DNA of 32,351 bases from Verrucomicrobiota bacterium (GTDB lineage Bacteria > Verrucomicrobiota > Verrucomicrobiia > Opitutales > Opitutaceae), in the NCBI GenBank assembly GCA_003402695.1, contig QQNC01000009.1:1-32351 (forward strand). Reading direction: 5' to 3'. Shown here in pieces: positions 26,164-32,351 of the stretch. A program made the position numbers and the translations under genes. Under the pieces are notes generated by a model. The model saw only the letters and a list, made by a program, of their open reading frames with translations, ran no database searches and was not told the origin of the DNA. The first letter of the stretch is position 1. The number at the start of each line of letters is the position of its first letter.

Positions 26164-26257
26164 GATCGCGGAAACGCGAAAGGGCGGAAACGCAGATCAA
26201 GTTTTCAGCTTTCAGGCGTATATTCCTGTTTTTGCACTTTCGCGTTACCGCGATAAA
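26164..26257. repeat. Imperfect inverted repeat, same ATCGCGGAAACGCG family as 23182..23277
   Basis: ATCGCGGaAACGCGAAAGgGC versus reverse complement ATCGCGGtAACGCGAAAGtGC. Confidence 0.7.
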
Positions 26258-26260
26258 ATT

Positions 26261-27085
26261 TCAGATCTTCTGTCGGGCTGGTGACCAGCAGGTGGTGCGG
26301 CCGCCGATTTCGGCGCGGGCGAGGGGTGTGCCGGTGCGCGGGTCGCGTCCGCCGTCCTCCCAGCGGTGCCAGAACAGCCAGGTCTGGGGAATGTGGGCAT
26401 TGAGATCCGGGGGCAGGTAGTTGCCCCGGCCGGCGATGGTCGCGAGGGCCAGCCGGCAGACCCGGCGACATTCCTTCCAGAGGGCCTGGATTTCGGCGGG
26501 TTTGAGTGTGCCGGCACGGCGCCGGGGATGGATTGAGGCCCGCCACAGGATCTCATCGGCCATCCAGTTGCCGATGCCGGGGAAGCGCTCCTGCATGAGC
26601 AGCACGGCCTTGATCGGGGCGCGGCCGCGGCGTTGCAGGAAGCCGGCAACGGCGTCCACGGTGAACGCGGCGGACAGGATGGGCGGGGCGATCTTGGTCC
26701 ACCACGCGGGGGCAGCAGGGCCGTGGTGAAATTGGACGCGGCCAAACATCCGCGGGTCGGAAAACACGAGGCTCACTTGGGCGGTCTTGAGGACCAAGTG
26801 GTCGTGCTTGAGCGGCGTGTAACCGGCGGCCTCGGCGCGGAGTTCACCGCTCATGCCGAGGTGCACCCCGACCCAGGCGCCGCCACTGAAACGGAAGAGC
26901 ATCTGTTTTGCCTGCGCCTCGGAGGAGAGATACTTGGCCCCGGTGAGCGCGCGCTGGATCGCGACGGGGCGGGTGCCGCGGAAGATCTTCGCCGCCGGAT
27001 GTAGCTGGACGGACTTGATGCGCTGGCCGACGGCCGCCTGGGCCCAGCGTTTGCGGAAGAATTCAACCTCGGCGAATTCGGGCAT
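26261..27085 (-). CDS. mutM: Formamidopyrimidine-DNA glycosylase (Fpg/Nei family), zincless finger
   Basis: MPEFAEVEFFRKRW N-terminus, GVHLGMSGELR, FPGIGNWMADEILWRASIHPRR (H2TH), C-terminal GGRDPRTGTPLARAEIGGRTTCWSPARQ. Confidence 0.9.
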   Translation of the reverse strand: MPEFAEVEFFRKRWAQAAVGQRIKSVQLHPAAKIFRGTRPVAIQRALTGAKYLSSEAQAKQMLFRFSGGAWVGVHLGMSGELRAEAAGYTPLKHDHLVLKTAQVSLVFSDPRMFGRVQFHHGPAAPAWWTKIAPPILSAAFTVDAVAGFLQRRGRAPIKAVLLMQERFPGIGNWMADEILWRASIHPRRRAGTLKPAEIQALWKECRRVCRLALATIAGRGNYLPPDLNAHIPQTWLFWHRWEDGGRDPRTGTPLARAEIGGRTTCWSPARQKI

Positions 27086-27106
27086 GGGATCGGATTAGTT
27101 GCCCTC

Positions 27107-27160
27107 GGAACACGCGGAACGCAACTGGGCCGGAGGGGGATCTATTTCCGTGTATTCCGT
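27107..27160. repeat. Short imperfect inverted repeat, CGGAACACGCGGAA type
   Basis: CGGAAcaCGCGGAA versus reverse complement CGGAAtaCACGGAA. Confidence 0.5.
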
Positions 27161-27168
27161 GGGCCCAC

Positions 27169-27732
27169 TCAGGTTAGCGTCGCGGCGAATTCGCTGAAGC
27201 TGGAATAAATGGGAATCTGATGCGCGGCGATCTCGGGCAGGGTGGCCGGATCAATTTTCCCGGTGCGAACGGCCGCGATGTTGATCTGGGCCGCGAGCGC
27301 GGCGCCGATGTCTGCGGCCGAATCGCCCACCATCCAGCACTGGGCGGGGTCGAGGCGGTGCGCGGCGATCTGCTCGAGGATGAAACGCGGCGAGGGCTTG
27401 CGGTAGTGGACGGGCTGGCCGGGCGCCTCGGGGGCGATGCCCACGGCGTCGAAGAGCGGCGAGCCGAGGTCGAGCAGTTCCTCCATGCGGGCGTTGACGC
27501 GGAGGGTGTCGTCGAGGGTGTGCAGTCCGCGGCCGATGCCGGACTGGTTGGTGAGGAGGAAGAGTTTGTACCCGAGGGAGCGTGCGCGGCGGAGGCCCGC
27601 GGCGGCGCCGGGAATGAGTTCCACGCCGGCGGGATCGGCCAGGTAGACCTGGTCGATGATCAGCGTCCCATCGCGGTCGAGGAACAGAGCTCGGCGATTT
27701 TCGATTTTCAATTTTTGAGTTTCAATTTCCAA
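27169..27732 (-). CDS. gmhB: HAD-IIIA phosphatase, D-glycero-D-manno-heptose-1,7-bisphosphate 7-phosphatase type
   Basis: ALFLDRDGTLIIDQVYL, LFLLTNQSGIGRG, MVGDSAADIGAA; adjacent to heptose kinase. Start (TTG at 27732) uncertain. Confidence 0.82.
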   Translation of the reverse strand: MEIETQKLKIENRRALFLDRDGTLIIDQVYLADPAGVELIPGAAAGLRRARSLGYKLFLLTNQSGIGRGLHTLDDTLRVNARMEELLDLGSPLFDAVGIAPEAPGQPVHYRKPSPRFILEQIAAHRLDPAQCWMVGDSAADIGAALAAQINIAAVRTGKIDPATLPEIAAHQIPIYSSFSEFAATLT

Positions 27733-27789
27733 GCGAAGGGTCGGCGGGAATTTGCGGCTTGGACCGCTGACAACCGCCGGCGCGACGAA

Positions 27790-28779
27790 CTACTGTTCGT
27801 GGGCGACGTAGGCGGTGAGTTCGGCGGGCGTGACGGTGGCGGTGCCAATCTTGCCGACGACAACGCCCGCGGCGGCGTTGGAGAAATGGGCGGCGTCCTC
27901 AAGCTTCGCGCCGGCCGTGAGGGCGAGCACGAGCGCGGCGAGGGAGGTGTCACCGGCGCCGGAAACGTCGAAGACCTCGCGGGCGGCGGTGGGGATGATT
28001 TTCTTCACGCAGCCGTTTTCGCTGAGCAGCATGCCATCTTCACCGAGCGTAATGACGAGATGCTTGGTCGCGTAGAGCGTGTGCAGCTTGGCGCAGACCT
28101 CGGTGTCGGGGAAGGGCGTGTGCGGCAGGATCTTGATGCCGGCGAGTTGAAGCGCCTCGCGCTTGTTGGGGGTGATGAGGTCGAGGCCCTTGAACGTGAG
28201 GTGGCGGCGCGGCTTGGGGTCCAGCGCGATGAATTTACCGGCGGCGCGGGCGAGTTTGGCCAAGCGCGCGATGACCTCGTTGTTGAGGATGCCCTTGGCG
28301 TAGTCCGAGATGATGACGGCGTCGCAGGCTTCGATTTGCCCGGCCAGCAGCGCTTCCGCCTGGTTGGGAGAGACATGGTAGTCCGCCGGCGGGGATTCCC
28401 GATCGATGCGGCAAACCTGATGCCGGTCCACCATCACGCGGGTCTTCACGATGGTCTGGCCCTTGCCGGGGGTGGAAAGGGTAAGGATGCCGCTCCCCGA
28501 TAGTTTCTTGCGCAGGGTGGCGCCCACATCGTCCGCCCCGAAATATCCCGCCACGGTGCACTTGGCCCCCAACGCGACGAGGTTCAGGGCGACGTTGCCA
28601 GCCCCGCCGGCGGTGGTGGTTTCGTGGTCAACGTTGACGACCGGAACCGGCGCCTCGGGCGACAGGCGGGTCGCATTGCCCCAGATGTAGCGGTCGAGCA
28701 TCACGTCGCCGACGACGAGGATGCGCAGTTTCGCGATATCCTTAAGCAGACGCGGAAGGTTTTTTATCTGAGTTCCCAT
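27790..28779 (-). CDS. rfaE1: PfkB-family D-glycero-beta-D-manno-heptose-7-phosphate kinase
   Basis: RILVVGDVMLDRYIWGNATRLSPEAPVPVVNVDHE, GGAGNVALNL, DVSGAGDTSLAALVLALTAGA. Confidence 0.9.
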   Translation of the reverse strand: MGTQIKNLPRLLKDIAKLRILVVGDVMLDRYIWGNATRLSPEAPVPVVNVDHETTTAGGAGNVALNLVALGAKCTVAGYFGADDVGATLRKKLSGSGILTLSTPGKGQTIVKTRVMVDRHQVCRIDRESPPADYHVSPNQAEALLAGQIEACDAVIISDYAKGILNNEVIARLAKLARAAGKFIALDPKPRRHLTFKGLDLITPNKREALQLAGIKILPHTPFPDTEVCAKLHTLYATKHLVITLGEDGMLLSENGCVKKIIPTAAREVFDVSGAGDTSLAALVLALTAGAKLEDAAHFSNAAAGVVVGKIGTATVTPAELTAYVAHEQ

Positions 28780-29903
28780 TCGTAGTGGTATTTGGAAAGC
28801 ATTTTGGCGCCGCGGTCGGTGACCTGCACGACGTCCTCGATCCGGCAGCCGCCCAGGCCGGGGTAGTAGAGGCCGGGCTCGACGGTCACGACGGCGCCCT
28901 TCTGGAGTCGCATGGAAACGGCGGGGCTCAGGCGCGGCATCTCGTGGACGGCGAGGCCGAGGCCATGACCGGTGCCGTGGAAGTAGCCGACCGAGCCGTT
29001 CTTGGTGTGCTTGGTCTTGTAGCCGGCCGCGACGAAGGTGGCGGCGACCGTTTGGTGCACCTTCTGGCCGTCCACGCCAGTGCGGATCATCCGGATCGCG
29101 GCGAGCTGGGCGGCGCGGACCGTGGCGACGAGCCGGCGCTGGGCGTCACTGGCCCGGCCGCGCAGGAAGGTGCGGGTCATGTCGCCGTAATATCCGGTGG
29201 CGGTGACGCTCGGAAAAATGTCGAGGATGATGAGCTCGTTCGGGCGGAGCGGGCCGGTGCCGCGGTTGTGCGGATCGCAGGCCTGGTCGCCGCCGGCGAC
29301 GATGGTGTTGAGGGAGGAGCCGCCCTCGCGCAGGATGGCGCTCTCGATGGCGAACTTCAGGACCTCGGACGTGAGCGGTTTACCGGCGTAGCGGAGGGTG
29401 CGGCCCTTCGGGCGCGACGCGCGCAGGATGGCCTCGGCGGCGGCGAAGCCGACGGAGCTGAGGCGGTTGCCCTCGCGGATGGCGGCGGCCTCGGCGTCGG
29501 ACTTGATCTCGCGCTCGGGAAACATCGGTCCGCCGGCGGGCTCGAGGCGCAGGCCGAGGGCGCGGAGCTTCAGGAAGAGGGCAACGGGAAAATCATCCGG
29601 CACCCGGAAGCCGCGCAGGCGGTAGGCGCGGGCGAGCTCGGCGATGACCTCGGGGATGCCGACCTTGCGACGGGGCCAGCGGGCGACGGCGCGGGCGTGC
29701 CAGTCGGCGAGGGGCAGGACGGTGTCGAAGGTGCGGGCCTTCTTGACCCGGCCGAACTCGAGTGCGTTTTGGACGCAGAAACGCTTATGGCCGATGCCGA
29801 AGCTGATGAACGGGTCCGGCACGCCGACGCGGCTGAAATAGAGCTGGTCGGAGCTCGTGGCGGTGTCGGCGTAGAGGAGGGGAGGAAGCGGGGAGGAGGC
29901 CAC
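28764..29903 (-). CDS. M24 family metallopeptidase (Xaa-Pro aminopeptidase-like)
   Basis: LIILDIFPSVTATGYYGDMTRTF, GYFHGTGHGLGLAVHE, VVTVEPGLYYPGLGGCRIEDVVQVT; overlaps the rfaE1 start by 16 nt. Confidence 0.9.
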   Translation of the reverse strand: MASSPLPPLLYADTATSSDQLYFSRVGVPDPFISFGIGHKRFCVQNALEFGRVKKARTFDTVLPLADWHARAVARWPRRKVGIPEVIAELARAYRLRGFRVPDDFPVALFLKLRALGLRLEPAGGPMFPEREIKSDAEAAAIREGNRLSSVGFAAAEAILRASRPKGRTLRYAGKPLTSEVLKFAIESAILREGGSSLNTIVAGGDQACDPHNRGTGPLRPNELIILDIFPSVTATGYYGDMTRTFLRGRASDAQRRLVATVRAAQLAAIRMIRTGVDGQKVHQTVAATFVAAGYKTKHTKNGSVGYFHGTGHGLGLAVHEMPRLSPAVSMRLQKGAVVTVEPGLYYPGLGGCRIEDVVQVTDRGAKMLSKYHYEWELR

Positions 29904-29954
29904 GGCGGAGAGAGAGGTTGAACTGGGGGGCGCGGGTGATTAGCCAACGAGTCT

Positions 29955-30479
29955 GTGAAAAACGCAAATCTGGTTTCTCTGGTCGGTTGCGGGCTGGCCC
30001 TGCTGCTGGCGGCGGGCTGCGGGGCGAAGGCGCCCGAGCCGGTGGCGGTGGTCAAGACGGTCGCGGATTATTTTCCGATCAAGGTGGGGGACCAGATGGT
30101 GCGCATGCAGCTCGCAGTGCTGCCGCAGGAGCAGGAGCGCGGACTGATGGAGCGGCGCGATCTGGCGCCGGACCAGGGCATGATCTTTGTCTACCGCTCG
30201 GCCCAGCAGATGACATTCTGGATGCACAACACGCCCACGGCGCTCGATATCGGGTATTTCAACGCCGCCGGCGAACTCGTGGAAATCTACCCGATGCTGC
30301 CCTACGACGAGAAGACGGTCGCGTCGCGCAGCCGGGACCTGAAATTTGCGCTGGAGATGAACCTGAACTGGTACCGCGACCATGGCGTGAAACCGGGCGC
30401 GCGGCTTGACCTCACGGCACTGGCCGAGGCGTTGAAGGCGCGGGATATCGATCCCAAGAAACTCAGGTTGGAGGAGTGA
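29955..30479 (+). CDS. DUF192 family lipoprotein
   Basis: Lipobox-like LLAAGCGAK; LPQEQERGLMERRDLAPDQGMIFVYRSAQQMTFWMHNTPTALDIGYF. Confidence 0.88.
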   Translation: MKNANLVSLVGCGLALLLAAGCGAKAPEPVAVVKTVADYFPIKVGDQMVRMQLAVLPQEQERGLMERRDLAPDQGMIFVYRSAQQMTFWMHNTPTALDIGYFNAAGELVEIYPMLPYDEKTVASRSRDLKFALEMNLNWYRDHGVKPGARLDLTALAEALKARDIDPKKLRLEE

Positions 30480-30530
30480 TTGGGCGGATCCTTTGGGGAT
30501 GCGGCCAGGGCGCCGTGGCCCCGTTTAAAA

Positions 30531-30544
30531 CCTAACGCGTTAGG
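30531..30544. repeat. Perfect 14-bp palindrome CCTAACGCGTTAGG
   Basis: Between the convergent DUF192 and hypothetical genes; followed by a second AACGCGTT at 30548. Confidence 0.6.
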
Positions 30545-30582
30545 GTCAACGCGTTCCAGCTCCAATCCGAGGCCGAGCAGCT

Positions 30583-31020
30583 TCAGTCCTTCGGAATCTC
30601 GTTGTTGGTCCGGAGCACGATGACGGGCTCCTTGGTTTTCACCCAGAGCTCGGCTTCCTTGTAGTGCTTCGCGGGCACGCACTCGAAGGCCTCGCCGACG
30701 GTCTTGACCGGCAGCAGGCGGCCTTTTTTCGAGGCGTTGAAATCGTAGGCGGCCTTGAAGACGCGGTCGGGCGTGGTCGAGGGGCTGACGCCGTCCGGGA
30801 TCTGTAGCACCCAGCCGGTGAAATCCATCTTGGGCAGCTTCCCCTCGGGGTCGGACACGACGATGACGTACTGCTTCTTGACCGCCGGCGGCTTCTCCTC
30901 GTCACCGGGGTCGGGTTGGACGGCGAGGTTCATCTCCTCCATCACCCGCCGGAGCACGGCGGGGTCGATCTGGTTCTTTTTGAGGATCTCGGCGACTTTG
31001 CTGACGTCAATTTTCGGCAT
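30583..31020 (-). CDS. Hypothetical protein
   Basis: ORF 145 aa beginning MPKIDVSKVAEILKKNQIDPAVLRRVMEEMNL; no competing ORF. Confidence 0.7.
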   Translation of the reverse strand: MPKIDVSKVAEILKKNQIDPAVLRRVMEEMNLAVQPDPGDEEKPPAVKKQYVIVVSDPEGKLPKMDFTGWVLQIPDGVSPSTTPDRVFKAAYDFNASKKGRLLPVKTVGEAFECVPAKHYKEAELWVKTKEPVIVLRTNNEIPKD

Positions 31021-31081
31021 GGTGTTTTCCGTTTAGGGGACCACGAATGGACACGAATGAACCGGAATGTAAAGGCGGCGC

Positions 31082-31585
31082 ATGGCTGAGGAATATTTTG
31101 ACGTAGTAAACGAGCGCGATGAGCCCGTTGGCCGGGCCCCGCGCCGGGAAGTCCATGCGCGCAAATTGTGGCATCGGGCGGTGCATATCCTGGTGTTTGA
31201 CGCGGCCGGCCGGATTTTTCTCCAGAAACGCTCCATGAAGAAGGATATGTCGCCGGGCCTCTGGGATTCCTCCTGCGCGGGCCACGTGGATGCGGGCGAG
31301 GACTACGATGCCGCGGCGGTGCGGGAATTGGGTGAGGAGCTGGGCCTCCAGCTGGCGGAGACGCCCGAGCGGTGGCTGCGGCTCGAATCGCGGCCCGAGA
31401 CCGGCTGGGAATTCTGCTGGGTTTACCGGCTGACTCATGAGGGGCCGTTTACGTTGCACCCGGAAGAAATCGAGACGGGCGAATGGCTGACGATGGACGA
31501 AGTACGGCGGCGCCTGGCGAATCAGCCGGAGCAGTACTGCTCAGCGTTTAGGCTGATCTGGTCGCTGACGGACGTAGGGCGGTAA
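31082..31585 (+). CDS. NUDIX hydrolase
   Basis: GHVDAGEDYDAAAVRELGEELGL matches the Nudix box; IPP-isomerase-like N-terminus (DVVNERDEPVG). Confidence 0.9.
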   Translation: MAEEYFDVVNERDEPVGRAPRREVHARKLWHRAVHILVFDAAGRIFLQKRSMKKDMSPGLWDSSCAGHVDAGEDYDAAAVRELGEELGLQLAETPERWLRLESRPETGWEFCWVYRLTHEGPFTLHPEEIETGEWLTMDEVRRRLANQPEQYCSAFRLIWSLTDVGR

Positions 31586-31630
31586 GACGAACGCAAGCCA
31601 CCTCGGAAAAGGCCGGCCAGAGACCCCGCC

Positions 31631-31981
31631 TTACCTCTGCTCCGTCGCCGGGCGGTCAATGGCGGGATTGCGGGGGCCGGGCTCGTAATACGACGGGCCG
31701 TTACCGGTCACGCGCCGTCCGGTGATCTTGCCGGGGCCGCTGTTTTCGCTGAGGCGCTTGATCTCCTCAAACTGCTTGGTGGAGATAAGCCGGCGGGGGA
31801 CGCGTTTTTCGGCCTCGTAGACGAGGCGTTCGCGATCCTCGTCATCGGGCGAGTAGGGCAGCCACGACGAATGGTGGCCCTGATGCCTGGTCCACTCGAT
31901 GTTGCCGCCATGCACGACGGCACTGATCTGAAATTTTCCCGCCTCGGGGTCTTTGCGCCACCAGCCGAACTCGATGCTCAT
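31631..31981 (-). CDS. Hypothetical protein
   Basis: ORF 116 aa, MSIEFGWWRKDPEAGKFQISAVVHGGNIEWTRHQGHHSSW. Confidence 0.65.
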   Translation of the reverse strand: MSIEFGWWRKDPEAGKFQISAVVHGGNIEWTRHQGHHSSWLPYSPDDEDRERLVYEAEKRVPRRLISTKQFEEIKRLSENSGPGKITGRRVTGNGPSYYEPGPRNPAIDRPATEQR

Positions 31982-31991
31982 GGGTGAATTA

Positions 31992-32040
31992 GATGGATTG
32001 CCGCGTCGTCCCGCAAGGCGGGACTCCTCGCAAGGACAAA
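31992..32040 (-). repeat. Copy of the GTCATTGCGAGGAG...GACGCGGCAATCC-type intergenic repeat
   Basis: Minus strand TGTCCTTGCGAGGAGTCCCGCCTTGCGGGACGACGCGGCAATCCATC; internal hairpin TCCCGCcttGCGGGA. Confidence 0.65.
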
Positions 32041-32351
32041 TTAGGCCAGCGCAAACTCCGCCACGGTCCGGCCCAGCCGGAGCTCACCGCGTTTTTCGGT
32101 GATGCGGCGCAGCGTCAAGCGGTCGGGCGTCACGTCGATGACGCAGCCGCCGAGCGGCGGGCAGAATGAGCCGGTGTTGAGGACGGTCACGCCCTCCCGG
32201 TGCCAGACACCCGGGTGGTGGATGTGGCCGATGATGGTGAAACGCGCCGCCGGGCGATGGCGGCGGGTCAGGTTCGCCGCAAGGCCGGGGCCGCGGCGCC
32301 ACGCGCGGAGCACGCGCAGGACGCGGTCGGGCGGCCAGACGGTGTCCATCA
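32041..32351 (-). CDS. Metallophosphoesterase family protein (truncated at window edge)
   Basis: C-terminal part FTIIGHIHHPGVWHREGVTVLNTGSF typical of calcineurin-like phosphoesterases; N-terminal part lies outside the window. Confidence 0.75.
   Translation of the reverse strand, partial: MDTVWPPDRVLRVLRAWRRGPGLAANLTRRHRPAARFTIIGHIHHPGVWHREGVTVLNTGSFCPPLGGCVIDVTPDRLTLRRITEKRGELRLGRTVAEFALA

Noticed and set aside
20503-32040. CRISPR array
   Set aside because: Repeats are palindromic, dispersed singly between genes, with no regular spacers and no cas genes.

Overview
GC-rich bacterial chromosomal window. Gene content and protein style suggest Verrucomicrobiota, probably Opitutaceae-like (inference, no search run). 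Left to right: (i) tRNA-Pro, then a minus-strand ExbB-ExbD-ExbD-TonB-TPR cluster ending in two small membrane-anchored coiled-coil proteins; (ii) a minus-strand tRNA cluster (Gln, Thr, Lys); (iii) a heavily decayed gamma-glutamyltransferase pseudogene; (iv) a plus-strand translation cluster rpmI-rplT-pheS-pheT-gatC-gatA-gatB; (v) a Tat-signal Mn-type superoxide dismutase convergent with a Fur-family regulator; (vi) a conserved hypothetical, a fused double M16 peptidase and an overlapping DUF3445 gene; (vii) accessory/housekeeping genes (nadK, tlyA, SGNH hydrolase, orphan sugar-binding protein, PhyH dioxygenase/AraC pair, zincless-finger Fpg, gmhB, rfaE1, M24 peptidase, DUF192, NUDIX, metallophosphoesterase). 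No CRISPR array, transposase or prophage is visible. The most interesting items are the ExbBD/TonB/TPR/coiled-coil cluster, the GGT pseudogene lacking its catalytic region, a possible 23-aa ORF coupled to gatB, the hairpin/U-tract between rplT and pheS, the Fpg without zinc ligands, and several unrelated families of imperfect inverted repeats in nearly every gap of the last 12 kb.
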